A stretch of 64,000 nucleotides of DNA from Pseudomonas tremae (GTDB lineage Bacteria; Pseudomonadota; Gammaproteobacteria; Pseudomonadales; Pseudomonadaceae): the NCBI RefSeq assembly GCF_001401155.1, contig NZ_LJRO01000041.1, forward strand, positions 1-64,000. Reading direction: 5' to 3'. The position numbers and the translations under genes are program-made. Of this stretch, positions 45,540 through 55,319 are shown piece after piece (within the stretch, counting starts at the first letter, position 1; each line of letters starts with the position of its first letter). The notes below the pieces were generated by a model. The model did not search any database. It had not been told where the DNA came from and saw nothing but the letters and a program-made list of their open reading frames with translations.

Positions 45540-45737
45540 GGTTTTCTCAGCCTCGCAAGATCCGCTGGGCAGCGGTGAGAGGCAACACCGAACCAACGTT
45601 TTAGCGGTATTTAGACAAGACTCGAGCCTTGCCAGGCGCCCCGCAAGTAGTTGTTAAATCGGCGCTTGAGCATGCATCGTAGAGAAACGGCCACTTCGTT
45701 GTCAATCGCCATCCATGACGCTGGCCTGCAAACGCAC

Positions 45738-45761
45738 GAGGCCCGCCAACAGGCGGGCCTC
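45738..45761 (-). terminator. Hairpin downstream of the DoxX gene
   Basis: Perfect 10-bp stem GAGGCCCGCC/GGCGGGCCTC with loop AACA. The T run is weak on the minus strand, so termination is likely but not certain. Confidence 0.65.
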
Positions 45762-45780
45762 GCAAGACAAGCGTAGCCGG

Positions 45781-46215
45781 TTATCGCGCGATCAGGCGGT
45801 CCACCGACAGTTTTCCTGCACCCTCGATCAGAACTGCCAGAGCGCCACCGAGCAAAGCCAGTGCGTACTCATAGCCGTTGTTGGCCATGAAGAACCCGTT
45901 GTGAATGTGTACGGTAAAGATCGCCACCAGCAACAGCAGGATGACTACCACCGCGGCCGGACGAGCCAGCAGCCCCAGCAGCAGCCCCAGACCGCCAAAA
46001 AACTCCGCGCTGCCAGACATCAATGCCATCAGATATCCCGGTGTCAGGCCGAGGCTTTCCATGTAATGCGCTGTGCCTTCCAGGCCGTAGCCTCCGAAAG
46101 CACCAAACAGTTTCTGACTGCCGTGGGCGATAAAAGCTATGCCGACGATGATGCGCAGAACGGTCAGGCCGTAGCCGGCGCGTGTGGTAACGATCGAGCG
46201 GATGAAGGTGTTCAT
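45781..46215 (-). CDS. DoxX family membrane protein
   Basis: 144 residues, four membrane helices. The family signature is in LRIIVGIAFIAHGSQKLFGAFGG, with a second conserved stretch EFFGGLGLLLG. DoxX-like proteins are linked to thiol and oxidative stress and to quinone or thiosulfate redox systems. The specific role here is unknown. Single gene with its own terminator-like hairpin. Confidence 0.9.
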   Translation of the reverse strand: MNTFIRSIVTTRAGYGLTVLRIIVGIAFIAHGSQKLFGAFGGYGLEGTAHYMESLGLTPGYLMALMSGSAEFFGGLGLLLGLLARPAAVVVILLLLVAIFTVHIHNGFFMANNGYEYALALLGGALAVLIEGAGKLSVDRLIAR

Positions 46216-46321
46216 GTGGATGGCTTCCGAAAGTGATCAAGCTGGAGTGCCGCCATCATAATCGAATGAACTCATGTGAAAATTATAAATAACAGCACAT
46301 AAGCATCGATAAAATCGATAA

Positions 46322-47743
46322 TCAGCGTTTTGTGGTGGCAGCTTTGCTGCCTTTTTCCAGCGATTCGCGTTCACGGTCGAACGCCAGATAGTACTTGTTT
46401 ACGCTGTTGACGAACGCGACCACATTCGCACCACCCTGCTCCATCGCCACACGCTCGGTCTGGAAGAACCACTGATTGGGGTTGAGCCCACGCCGCCGAG
46501 CTTCTTCGCGCATGCCTTGCACGCGCTCCGGCCCCAGGTTGTAGGCGGCCATCACAAACGCCATGCGCTCGCGCTCGTTGACCTTGTTACTGGAGAAGTA
46601 TTTGCGCTGGATCAGCGCCATGTAACGCGAGCCTGCGCGGATATTGTCATCAGCGCTCTGAATATTCTGTACGCCAACGCGCTTGGCTGCCGATGGCGTG
46701 ATCTGCAGCAGGCCTGTCGCACCGCCGCTGCCCTTGGCCGTCGGGTCGAGCTTCGACTCCTTGAACGCCAGCGCCGCGAGGTCCAGCCAGTCCATACCCT
46801 GCGCATCCGCATGACGTTGCAGCATGGGTCGCAGCTGCTCAAGACGTTGCAAGTTGTTGCGCACCAGAGGGTTGTTGACCTTGAAGGTGTTCCTGTAAGC
46901 GTTCTCGAAAGCCAGGTCATGCTGAGCCGATGGCTTATAGCCCTTGAGGAAGTCATCCACACTGGCGCGCAGCAGGGTCGCGTTGTCACGCACGAACCAG
47001 CTGATGTCACCATGAGTCTGCAGGGTCAGATCCCGGTTTATACGCAGCTTGGGCATGATCCTGGCCCAGCGCTCGGCAATGGGCTGTTCGACCAGCGTCA
47101 TCGGGTAGATACCGGCCTGGACCATTTCCAGTACGTCTTCGACCGCCAGAGTAGGGTCGACCCATTCGATTTTCGCCAACGGCAGCTTGCGCAGTTCCAG
47201 TTGCCGATTGACCTGATGCAGCGCCTCATCGGCCGCGCTGCCGGTGGGCAGGCTCAGCGTTCGACCGGACAACTGATCGACCCGACGCAGGCTGCGCTGG
47301 CCGCGAACACTGACCAGGACCAGCGGCACGTCATGAATGATCGGGGCGCTGGCCTGAATGCCTTTTGCGTCGCTGATGTCGAGCAGTTCGCCGGGCGCGA
47401 TCAGATCACCCTCACCACGCTGCAACGCACTCAGCAGTTGATTCTTGGCTTTGGGAATGACCTTGAAGGTGACCTTGCGGCCATCGCGGGCGTGACTGTT
47501 GAGATACTCTTCGAACGCTTCCAGACGATGGTATTCGACGCCTATCTCCTGCCCCTTGACGTCGCCCGAACTGTTGCGACTCTGGTTGACCAGTACCCGC
47601 AGGACTTTGCTGCTGCGAATGGCAGGCAGGTCACGCACCTGGGTCTTGTGTTGCACAGCTTCCGGGCCGGTCTGGCGCGCAGACGCGTGCAGGGGCAGCA
47701 GCGGCAAAAGGCACATGAAGGACACAAGCGCGGATCGAATCAT
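46322..47743 (-). CDS. MltF-like membrane-bound lytic transglycosylase
   Basis: 473 residues. A signal peptide (LVSFMCLLPLLPLHASA) precedes an amino-acid-binding (SBP3-type) domain (about 45-290) and a C-terminal SLT lysozyme-like domain. Its catalytic Glu lies in AALAFKESKLDP, followed by GATGLLQITPSAAKRVGV and AYNLGPERV. This is the MltF arrangement: peptidoglycan cleavage with a regulatory peptide-binding module. The ATG at 47743 fits the signal peptide; the open frame upstream to 48133 runs into tatD. Confidence 0.9.
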   Translation of the reverse strand: MIRSALVSFMCLLPLLPLHASARQTGPEAVQHKTQVRDLPAIRSSKVLRVLVNQSRNSSGDVKGQEIGVEYHRLEAFEEYLNSHARDGRKVTFKVIPKAKNQLLSALQRGEGDLIAPGELLDISDAKGIQASAPIIHDVPLVLVSVRGQRSLRRVDQLSGRTLSLPTGSAADEALHQVNRQLELRKLPLAKIEWVDPTLAVEDVLEMVQAGIYPMTLVEQPIAERWARIMPKLRINRDLTLQTHGDISWFVRDNATLLRASVDDFLKGYKPSAQHDLAFENAYRNTFKVNNPLVRNNLQRLEQLRPMLQRHADAQGMDWLDLAALAFKESKLDPTAKGSGGATGLLQITPSAAKRVGVQNIQSADDNIRAGSRYMALIQRKYFSSNKVNERERMAFVMAAYNLGPERVQGMREEARRRGLNPNQWFFQTERVAMEQGGANVVAFVNSVNKYYLAFDRERESLEKGSKAATTKR

Positions 47744-47923
47744 TCGTTTACCCCGGGCAATGCCGGAAAAAAAACAGGAAAAAGAAAGTCTTTGCGTCAC
47801 GCAGCGGCATCGAGCAGCTAAGAAATCAATGAGCGTTTGCGCCCAATGTCTTGAATACCCTGCCTTTTCTTGTTGTGACCGTAGCTCTGGTATGCTCGGC
47901 GGCCTTGAGGCGGAGGTAGCACC

Positions 47924-48760
47924 ATGCAACTCATCGACATCGGCGTCAATCTGACCAACGCAAGCTTCGCGTCCCAGCGACAAGCGGTACTCGACCGAGC
48001 CTATGCCGCAGGCGTTTCGCAACTGGTGGTCACCGGCACCAGTATCGAGGGCAGTGAACAGGCCCTGCAGCTGTGTCACGACCTCGATGAACCAGCGCAA
48101 CAGTTGTTCTGCACGGCGGGTATCCACCCGCACTCAGCGAGCGATTGGACCGGCGACAGCGAGAAACAGTTGCATGCGTTGCTCAAGGAAAATCGCGTTC
48201 GTGCTGTAGGTGAATGCGGACTGGACTTCAACCGCGACTTCTCGCCTCGCGCCCAGCAGGAAAAAGTCCTGGAGGCGCATCTGGCGATGGCCGTAGAGCT
48301 GCAACTGCCGGTGTTTCTGCATGAGCGCGACGCCAATCAGCGCCTGCTTGAAATCCTGCGCGACTATCGCGACCGTCTGCCCGCGGCAGTGGTGCATTGC
48401 TTTACGGGGGAACGCACAGCGCTGTTCAGCTATCTGGACATGGACCTGCACATCGGCATAACTGGCTGGATCTGCGACGAGCGACGCGGCACGCATCTGC
48501 ATGCGCTGGTGGGCAACATCCCTCGTGGTCGGCTGATGCTCGAGAGCGACGCGCCCTATCTGCTGCCTCGCAGCCTGCGCCCGAAACCGAAAAATGGCCG
48601 CAACGAACCCGCCTTCCTGCCCGAAGTACTGCGTGAGGTGGCCCTGCACAGGGGTGAAAGCCAGGAAGACCTGGCGCGCCACAGCACAGCGTGCGCCCGG
48701 GCATTTTTCAGCTTGCCGACAGTAGAGCCGACAGCCGGTGAAAATCTGCAGCTTTCTTGA
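47924..48760 (+). CDS. tatD: TatD family deoxyribonuclease
   Basis: 278 residues, metal-dependent amidohydrolase fold. It begins [12 protein letters not shown], as in E. coli TatD (YcfH and YjjV have DSHCH). Metal ligands are in [21 protein letters not shown] (Glu), HCFTGE and the Asp of [17 protein letters not shown] site is at 47911. It acts as a 3'-5' exonuclease in repair and DNA turnover; the tat operon is not here. Confidence 0.94.
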   Translation: MQLIDIGVNLTNASFASQRQAVLDRAYAAGVSQLVVTGTSIEGSEQALQLCHDLDEPAQQLFCTAGIHPHSASDWTGDSEKQLHALLKENRVRAVGECGLDFNRDFSPRAQQEKVLEAHLAMAVELQLPVFLHERDANQRLLEILRDYRDRLPAAVVHCFTGERTALFSYLDMDLHIGITGWICDERRGTHLHALVGNIPRGRLMLESDAPYLLPRSLRPKPKNGRNEPAFLPEVLREVALHRGESQEDLARHSTACARAFFSLPTVEPTAGENLQLS

Positions 48761-48844
48761 CCCGTATCAACAGGGACTTCAATGAATGAGGCACTGTGAT
48801 GGCACCTTGCTGCTACTTCACACGATCATCATAGAAGACCTCAC

Positions 48845-50320
48845 ATGGGCTCATGGCTTGGCAACCTTTCACTGAAATACAAATTCTGGGCCGTCAACGC
48901 GGTCGCCTTCGTCACCACGCTGTTGCTGGTGCTGTACGCCTTGCAGGTGGAACAGCAGGCGCGCGCGGAAACCTCACGCGAAGCCGCGCAATTGCAGGCT
49001 CGCCTGCTGGCTGTGTGGCCTGCTGAAACGCCGCTGCCTGCAAGCGACACGCTGCTGATCTACGACAAAGGGCAGGCCCCCGAGCTGAACTCGATCACCC
49101 TGCCGGAACTGGCCAACGCCAGTGACTGGGTAATGCTCGACAAGCGGCTGGGCGACCGAGTGCTGAGCGGCGCTCAGATCGTCTCTGCCCGCAATGGTCA
49201 GCACCTCGCGGTGCTGGCCTTCACTCCCACCTTCATGGAGACGCTTGAGGCTCGCTTCACGCATTACGCCGTCGCGGTTTTCGTGTTGATGATGCTGATG
49301 CTGTGTGCGTCGCAACTGCTGATCCGCTTTCTGCTCAGCCAGCTCAATGCGCTCAAGGACGTGATGCTGCATGTCGAGAAAACCGGCGACCTGGCGGCAC
49401 GTGTCGCCAACCGTAGCGATGACGAGGTCGGGCAGATGGCCAAGGCATTCAACGCGATGCAGGCCGGGTATCAGCGGGTGGTCGATACCGTTTCGCAAAC
49501 TGCCGGACGTCTGGATCTGGGCGCCGCCCAACTGGCGGCGGGCATGAAGGATGTGCGTCAGGGCATGCTGGGCCAGCAAAGCGAGACTGATCAAGTGGCG
49601 ACCGCGATCAACGAAATGACGGCCACGGTTCATCACATCGCTCAGCACGCCAGCACCACCCGCGATCAGTCGCAGACCGCCGATGCGCTGGCAGGCAGCG
49701 GCAAGGCAGTGGTCGATCGCGTGCAGGTGTCTATTGCCGGGCTTTCCAGCGGCGTGCAGCAGACCGCCGAGATGATCAAGCGCATGGCCGAGGACAGCCA
49801 GAAGATCAATGGCGTGGTCAATGTGATCCACAGTATTGCCGAGCAGACCAACCTGCTGGCGTTGAACGCTGCCATCGAGGCGGCACGCGCCGGGGAAATG
49901 GGCCGGGGGTTTGCCGTGGTGGCCGATGAGGTGCGCAACCTGGCCAGACGGGTACAGACTTCGACCGACGAAATCACCACGATGGTCTCGACCTTGCAGA
50001 ACGGCACCCGCGATGCGGTGGATTTTATGCAGGACAGCTCGTTCAAGGCGGATGAATGCGTGCAACAAGCCAAAGAGGCAGGCGAAGCGTTGGCAGCCAT
50101 CGCAAGCGCTGTGGCGCAGATGCGCGAAAGCAATACGCAGATCGCCGTTGCGGCCCAGCAGCAGAGTCAGGTGGCCGAAGAAATGAATCGTGCGGTCGTG
50201 AGCATTCGCGACGTCACCGAGCGCACGGTAATCCAGACGGTGCAATCCGCCACCACCAGCGATGAACTCGCCACCCTGGCAGGCGAGCTGAATGCCGCTA
50301 TCGGCCAGCTCAAGCTGTAA
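48845..50320 (+). CDS. Methyl-accepting chemotaxis protein
   Basis: 491 residues. The first membrane helix (about 15-32), a short periplasmic region of about 105 residues, and a second helix (about 140-160) are followed by a HAMP domain ([26 protein letters not shown]). The signalling domain has the conserved hairpin tip [44 protein letters not shown]. The short sensing region fits no named ligand-binding module I can recognise. The ligand is unknown. No CheR/CheB pentapeptide at the C-terminus. Confidence 0.95.
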   Translation: MGSWLGNLSLKYKFWAVNAVAFVTTLLLVLYALQVEQQARAETSREAAQLQARLLAVWPAETPLPASDTLLIYDKGQAPELNSITLPELANASDWVMLDKRLGDRVLSGAQIVSARNGQHLAVLAFTPTFMETLEARFTHYAVAVFVLMMLMLCASQLLIRFLLSQLNALKDVMLHVEKTGDLAARVANRSDDEVGQMAKAFNAMQAGYQRVVDTVSQTAGRLDLGAAQLAAGMKDVRQGMLGQQSETDQVATAINEMTATVHHIAQHASTTRDQSQTADALAGSGKAVVDRVQVSIAGLSSGVQQTAEMIKRMAEDSQKINGVVNVIHSIAEQTNLLALNAAIEAARAGEMGRGFAVVADEVRNLARRVQTSTDEITTMVSTLQNGTRDAVDFMQDSSFKADECVQQAKEAGEALAAIASAVAQMRESNTQIAVAAQQQSQVAEEMNRAVVSIRDVTERTVIQTVQSATTSDELATLAGELNAAIGQLKL

Positions 50321-50416
50321 CAGGCTATCGACGCGATAGACAGGCTTGCCTCGTCAGTCAATACACGCAGGCCTATTCTTCAGGCATTGATTGAACGATG
50401 CGTTGAAGAGGACAGC

Positions 50417-50677
50417 ATGATGAACAAACCACTTTCCGGTGTGCAGATGAACCCATGGCGTGATACCAGCGCCGATCAGGTGCATTCGACCAGCGTGGCC
50501 CTGTACCTGATCGCCGTGCCGCTGTTCATTCTGGCGACACTGCTGATCTTGAACGGCCTGTTCTCCGAAAGCCTGTCGTCCGTCGCAATCGGCGTGATCG
50601 GGATGGTTGCGGCGCTGGCCTTCCAGCGAAAGGACGCTGCCCGGATCAGCCAAACACAGTCACGGTCTGACGACTGA
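50417..50677 (+). CDS. Small two-helix membrane protein
   Basis: 86 residues with two hydrophobic segments (VALYLIAVPLFILATLLIL and SVAIGVIGMVAALAF) and short polar ends. An AGAGGAC site precedes ATG at 50417. Not recognised. Its last 32 bases overlap the 3' end of the convergent thioesterase gene. Confidence 0.75.
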   Translation: MMNKPLSGVQMNPWRDTSADQVHSTSVALYLIAVPLFILATLLILNGLFSESLSSVAIGVIGMVAALAFQRKDAARISQTQSRSDD

Positions 50678-51440
50678 TCGCTATCAGCTCACCCTCCGGG
50701 CTCCACAATGCAGCAGCGGTGTGACCATAGCCGTCACGCGCGTGCTCGATGACTGCGCGATAGCTGCACCACTGTAAAGTGTCGAGCACCGGCTGCGGCT
50801 GCACGAACTCGATGGTCCAGGTCAGCGAACTGCCTGGCGCCGGTTTGTTCAGATGCGGCAGCACCGCTGGCGGCCAAGTATCGACCAACGCCAGGATGTG
50901 CGCCTCGCTCACAGGCTTTGCGTGTTCTTCACGAAACCGCACATAGCCGCCGATCGCAGGTGATTGCGTATTGCTGAAAGGCATGCCACCCAGCGCCCAG
51001 CGAATGTCCATGAAGCGTAGATAATCGGGCATCACGCCGCTGGCAAAAGGCAGCTCCGGACATTGATCGACAGGTTTCAGGTCTGGTGCAGGCTCGGCGG
51101 CGACGGTAATCATCGACTCGCGGGACGCACCGAAGCTGCCCTGTATCAGCGTCATCACCTGACCATTCTGCATCGCGCGGCCCAACACCTGACTGACGGC
51201 CTTGCCATGGCGCAGAATATCGACCTCGAATGAAACCGGCACACCTGGTTCGGCAGGCCCCACGAAGGTGATTGCCAGCGAGCGAATCGGTCGCCCTTCC
51301 GGCACTTGGGCACGCATGGCTTCATAGGTCAGAGCAGCCATGAGCCCACCGAAGCAGGCACGCCCCTGCGACCACTCGGCAGAAATGGTCACAGAGAGCG
51401 GGTTGTCACGGATTGCATCGATCAGTTCAGAAAAAGTCAT
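50646..51440 (-). CDS. Acyl-CoA thioesterase family protein (TesB-like double hotdog)
   Basis: 264 residues with two hotdog repeats; GRACFGGLMAALTYEAM and IRSLAITFVGP are in the first. The C-terminal half has LTWTIEFVQP and a final block DGYGHTAAALWSPEGELIAISRQ that includes the TesB-like SPEG/AxSRQ ending. It hydrolyses acyl-CoA; chain preference is unknown. The ATG at 51440 follows a GGTGG site. Confidence 0.88.
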   Translation of the reverse strand: MTFSELIDAIRDNPLSVTISAEWSQGRACFGGLMAALTYEAMRAQVPEGRPIRSLAITFVGPAEPGVPVSFEVDILRHGKAVSQVLGRAMQNGQVMTLIQGSFGASRESMITVAAEPAPDLKPVDQCPELPFASGVMPDYLRFMDIRWALGGMPFSNTQSPAIGGYVRFREEHAKPVSEAHILALVDTWPPAVLPHLNKPAPGSSLTWTIEFVQPQPVLDTLQWCSYRAVIEHARDGYGHTAAALWSPEGELIAISRQTVTVFG

Positions 51441-51567
51441 GGTGGTTCCACCGGCTTGAAAGGCGATTGATGATAACCATCCTCTTACTGGCTGACAGGG
51501 TACATATCGGCCATTCTTGCGGCTTGATGTTGCGCCGCGCCCGCAAACAAGTGACAGGCACGTGGCG

Positions 51568-52329
51568 TCAGAAACACGCTTTGGCAAGTCGCTTGAGCGA
51601 GGCCTCTGCCTTGCGCTCGGCACGTACGATACCGATCTGCCAGCCAGGTATGCACGGTGCCAGATCCGACTGTTCTCCAGCCTGAGCAAGCCACTGCAGG
51701 TGATCGTGCCAGTCACCGAGTTCGCTCTGGGCAGACTTCAGCCGGGCCTGCATGTTTTTTGGCTGATGACTGAGTTCGGGATAGGCTTCGGCGGCATAAC
51801 GCACGCGCTTGATCAGCAGACGCAGGTCGTGTCGATCATGGTCCGGTTCGGCTATGGCCACACGCAGCTTGCGCCATTGTTTGTCCATGCGCTTTTCAAC
51901 GGTCTTGCGCAGCCCGCGCAACTGACCTTGGCGCTGTTGCAGGCGCAATGAGGCGGGAAAGCCATCGATCAGGCTCAGCAGCCGGCTCAGCTCACCTGAT
52001 GTAGCCACCTTCGGACAGGCATCGGCCAAGTGCTGGCTGCGTTTGAAGGCGGCTTCGTTCAGCCCCTGTTCTTCCAGAAAAGAAGCCAGCACCTGCATGT
52101 CGCGCAAGGGCGTGGTCAACTGTCCTACGGCCTTGGCTGCCTCTTCCAGCGCAGCGGCAGCCGGTATTTCTCGCAAGGGCCGCAATACACTGCGCAGACG
52201 GCGCACAGTGGTGCGCAAATCATGCAACGCTTCGCTGTCTGTCGACACCGCCAGACGCGCCTGACAAGCAAGCAGCTTGACATCCAGCGCGAGTATTTCG
52301 GCGACCAGATGATTCACCATTGACGACAT
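51568..52329 (-). CDS. CHAD domain protein
   Basis: 253 residues, alpha-helical CHAD domain with conserved histidines in LHDLRTTVRRLRSVLRPLRE and HDLRLLIKRVRYAAE, basic helices and ELGDWHD. CHAD domains bind polyphosphate through such residues. Here no CYTH domain is attached. The ATG at 52329 has an AGGGGA site. The gene follows the TgpA gene on the same strand after 24 bases, so cotranscription is likely. Confidence 0.9.
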   Translation of the reverse strand: MSSMVNHLVAEILALDVKLLACQARLAVSTDSEALHDLRTTVRRLRSVLRPLREIPAAAALEEAAKAVGQLTTPLRDMQVLASFLEEQGLNEAAFKRSQHLADACPKVATSGELSRLLSLIDGFPASLRLQQRQGQLRGLRKTVEKRMDKQWRKLRVAIAEPDHDRHDLRLLIKRVRYAAEAYPELSHQPKNMQARLKSAQSELGDWHDHLQWLAQAGEQSDLAPCIPGWQIGIVRAERKAEASLKRLAKACF

Positions 52330-52353
52330 GCTGTTCCCCTTCGACAAAACCAT

Positions 52354-54366
52354 TCATGAATGCCTGTCCGTGACGGCTGACAACCGCCAGGGCAGACGAC
52401 GGCGCAACGTCCTCAACGCTTGTTTCAAACGACTCGCAGAGGCAAGTCGCCCAGCGTAACGTTGCGCCTGAAACTCCAGAACGAAGCCTTCGATGGCTTC
52501 GGCATGCTGCGGAAAGAACAGCGCCGCACGACTACCGAAAGCCGCTGCGCCCTCGCCTGGCATACGACGCAGACCGTGGCGAGCCAGCAAGCGTTCAAAT
52601 GTGTTGAACAGACGAAGCTGCGCATCGCTCTCGCGCAGCCACGGCTTGAACAGCCAAAAGGCGATCAAGCCCAGCGAAAGCAAGGTTCCCAGCACAAAAA
52701 CCGGCGCCTGAAAGCCCGAAAACCAGCGCCCGAGAATGTGTAACTGTTGTTGTCCCTGATAGCCAAGCACCCAACGCTGCCACCCGTAATTGAGGCTGTC
52801 CCAACTCAGACGCAAAGCATTGACCCAAGGCACATTGCGGTAACGCAACGCTGAAAGCGGCGAGTCTTGGAGGAACGCCTCGTCAGCCGCCAATGCCTGC
52901 TCCAGCCCTTGTTCAATGCGCTGTGGCGCAACCGCAGCGGTAGGGTCGACAGTGCGCCAGCCAACACCTGGCTGCCAATACTCGACCCAGGCGTGCGCGT
53001 CGAACTGGCGCACAGTCAGATACTGCCCGTCGGGGTTAAGCTCGCCGCCTTGATAGCCGGCCACCACCCGCGCCGGAATGCCTGCCGCACGCAGCACAAA
53101 CGTCATGGCCCCGGCATAGTGGGCGCAGAAGCCTTGGCGGCTGACAAACAGGAACTCATCGATACTGTCACTGCCCAGCGGGGCCGGCTTGAGGGTGTAA
53201 TGGAACGGTTGATCGCTGAAATACCCGAGCATTGCCTCGACCAGCGCATCAGGCTTGGCGTAACGGCGGCGCAGATCATCGGCCCATTGGCGGGCGCGAT
53301 CGTTGCCTTTGGCAGGCAATTGCAGGTTCTGGCGCTGAACCTGCTCGTTTGGCTGAGGGTCGCGAATGCTCTGCGGCCACGAGCTGACTGCGTATAACAG
53401 CGACTGCTCTACGGGACGTCTGCGTTGCAGGCGGAAATCGCTCATCTGCCTTACGTCGGGCAAGGCAGTTTCGGCCACATCAAGGCCCAATAGCCAGGGT
53501 CGGCCGCTGGCTTCCATGACAACGCTGTAGGCCAGCGGATCGCCGCGTTTCTCCCACTGCGGGATCTGCACGGTCTGGGCACGTGCTGACTGTGACCAGC
53601 GGCGTCCGTCAAACTGCTCAAGGGTCAGACCACGCCAGTACAACTGATTACGCGCCGGTATCGGCCCGTCAAAACTGGCGCGAAACACCAGCGCAGGTGA
53701 CTTGCTCAACTCGGCCATATCGCCGGGCGCCATGTTGTCGGACAGGCCGGTAACGCCCTTGTTGCTCGGCTGCGGCAATGACCATAGCGGATCCAGCCTG
53801 GGGAAGAACAGGAACAACAAGAGCATCAGCGGCACTGCCTGGGCCATCAGTTTGAAAGCCAGCTTCAACGTGTCGGATGATCTGCCCGCGAGATCGGACT
53901 GCTGCAGACCGATCAGCGCCGCCAGCAGCGCACCGACAGGCAGTACACTGAAGAGCGCCCACAACAGATTGTCTTCAAACAGATAACCAACTGCCACGCA
54001 AAAAAAACCGAGAAAAATCAACACCCGTGCGTCGCGACGATTGTTCATTTCGAGCATTTTCAGGACGAACGCTGCGACCAGCAGCGCAGCGCCCGCGTCC
54101 AGCCCCACCAGGCTGCCGCGCGCCAGGTACACGCCACCCGCAGTGCCCACCAGCAACCCCGACTTGACCCAGGTGCCAGGCAACCGCACGCGCATCCGCA
54201 TGGCCTGGATTCGCCATAACGTGCAGCCCAGCCACAGGATGATGATGGAAGCGGGCACATGCAGCGCGAACGGCAACACCACCAGTGCCTGCGCCAGCAA
54301 CAGCCAGACAAGACTGGCCCGGGGGATCGGCGCAATCGGCGGCGCAGCGCCTGCCTTGCCGCTCAT
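52354..54366 (-). CDS. tgpA: TgpA-like transglutaminase, membrane bound
   Basis: 670 residues. Several membrane helices in the first 180 (DUF3488) precede a periplasmic transglutaminase core with Cys in SRQGFCAHYAGAMTFVLR, His in RQFDAHAWVEYW and Asp in WRTVDPTAAV. One more membrane helix near 555-575 and a C-terminal cytoplasmic domain follow. The P. aeruginosa homologue TgpA is essential in some conditions and has the same fold. It lies in a MoxR-DUF58-TgpA cluster; its ATG overlaps the end of the upstream gene. Substrate unknown. Confidence 0.93.
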   Translation of the reverse strand: MSGKAGAAPPIAPIPRASLVWLLLAQALVVLPFALHVPASIIILWLGCTLWRIQAMRMRVRLPGTWVKSGLLVGTAGGVYLARGSLVGLDAGAALLVAAFVLKMLEMNNRRDARVLIFLGFFCVAVGYLFEDNLLWALFSVLPVGALLAALIGLQQSDLAGRSSDTLKLAFKLMAQAVPLMLLLFLFFPRLDPLWSLPQPSNKGVTGLSDNMAPGDMAELSKSPALVFRASFDGPIPARNQLYWRGLTLEQFDGRRWSQSARAQTVQIPQWEKRGDPLAYSVVMEASGRPWLLGLDVAETALPDVRQMSDFRLQRRRPVEQSLLYAVSSWPQSIRDPQPNEQVQRQNLQLPAKGNDRARQWADDLRRRYAKPDALVEAMLGYFSDQPFHYTLKPAPLGSDSIDEFLFVSRQGFCAHYAGAMTFVLRAAGIPARVVAGYQGGELNPDGQYLTVRQFDAHAWVEYWQPGVGWRTVDPTAAVAPQRIEQGLEQALAADEAFLQDSPLSALRYRNVPWVNALRLSWDSLNYGWQRWVLGYQGQQQLHILGRWFSGFQAPVFVLGTLLSLGLIAFWLFKPWLRESDAQLRLFNTFERLLARHGLRRMPGEGAAAFGSRAALFFPQHAEAIEGFVLEFQAQRYAGRLASASRLKQALRTLRRRLPWRLSAVTDRHS

Positions 54367-55319
54367 GATCGGTAGCCGTACAGCGCCAGTGCGCGCAGGC
54401 AGGCTTCGCGGTGTGCGTCACCGCTGCCCATCGTCGAGAGGAAGCCCGGCAGTCGCAAGGCGAACGGCTGACAGCGCCGAGACAGCTCAAGTACCCAGTA
54501 ACACAGCCGCGACAGCCGGTCTTCGATATTGCCGCCAAGCGCCATGAAATCCAGGCAAACGTCATGGCCGCTCAGATCGGTGAAATCCTTGACCAGCAGG
54601 CCCTGACCTCGCGAGTACGCTTTCCAGTGCAGACGATTGCGGTTATCGCCCGGCTGGTAGACGCGAAGGCCCTGGTAATCGTCTACACCCGCGCCTTGAG
54701 TCGCATGCCCCTCATCCTCGCTATGAGGCCGACCGCCCTTGAGCAGCGGCATGGCGCCAGCCAACGGCCGGGGATATATCAACGCACTCTGCTGCAGATC
54801 CAGCCAACTCCAGGCACGGAAGATGCCCAGCGGGAACACGCTTTCGACCCGCAACCTGGGCGCATGTAGCCAGCCACGTTTTTCGGCAGGCAGCGTCAGT
54901 TCCAGAGCAGTCAAGCCGCGCGGGAGTACGTCGCCCGGCTGCAGCGCAGTGGCGGTCCAGCCCAGACCTACTGCGTGATGAGCCTGGCCGGCGCTTTCCA
55001 GCCGCAAATGCAGCTGCACCGACTCGCCAACGAACACCGGGCGTGCGACACCTGCACTGAGAATCAAACCGCTGATGTTGCGGTAGGTATGCAAGATGGC
55101 CAGCACACCCACTGACAGCAGCAAGAACGTCAGACCGTAGGCCAGACTGTTCTGATAATTGATCGCCACCAGCAGCATCAGTATCAACACCAGCGCAAAG
55201 GTCATGCCGGTCCGCGTCGGCATGATGAAGATGCGCCGGTGATCAAGTGTAATTCGCGACGCCGCAGGGATGCGTTTCACCAGCCAGCGTTGCCAGAGCG
55301 GTTTGAACGGCTGGATCAA
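54363..55319 (-). CDS. DUF58 protein of the MoxR cluster
   Basis: 318 residues. Two membrane helices (about 35-80) are followed by a DUF58 (von Willebrand A-like) domain with YQPGDNRNRLHWKAYSR, where DUF58 begins, and DLSGHDVCLDFMAL. Translation start is a TTG at 55319 overlapping the moxR stop with a GAGGTG site; the alternative GTG at 55346 lies inside moxR. In this cluster type MoxR is a chaperone ATPase for the partner. Confidence 0.88.
   Translation of the reverse strand: MIQPFKPLWQRWLVKRIPAASRITLDHRRIFIMPTRTGMTFALVLILMLLVAINYQNSLAYGLTFLLLSVGVLAILHTYRNISGLILSAGVARPVFVGESVQLHLRLESAGQAHHAVGLGWTATALQPGDVLPRGLTALELTLPAEKRGWLHAPRLRVESVFPLGIFRAWSWLDLQQSALIYPRPLAGAMPLLKGGRPHSEDEGHATQGAGVDDYQGLRVYQPGDNRNRLHWKAYSRGQGLLVKDFTDLSGHDVCLDFMALGGNIEDRLSRLCYWVLELSRRCQPFALRLPGFLSTMGSGDAHREACLRALALYGYRS

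Noticed and set aside
46517-47821. A 434-codon open frame opposite the MltF-like gene
   Set aside because: The minus-strand gene has signal peptide, SBP3 and SLT motifs; the opposite frame has none.
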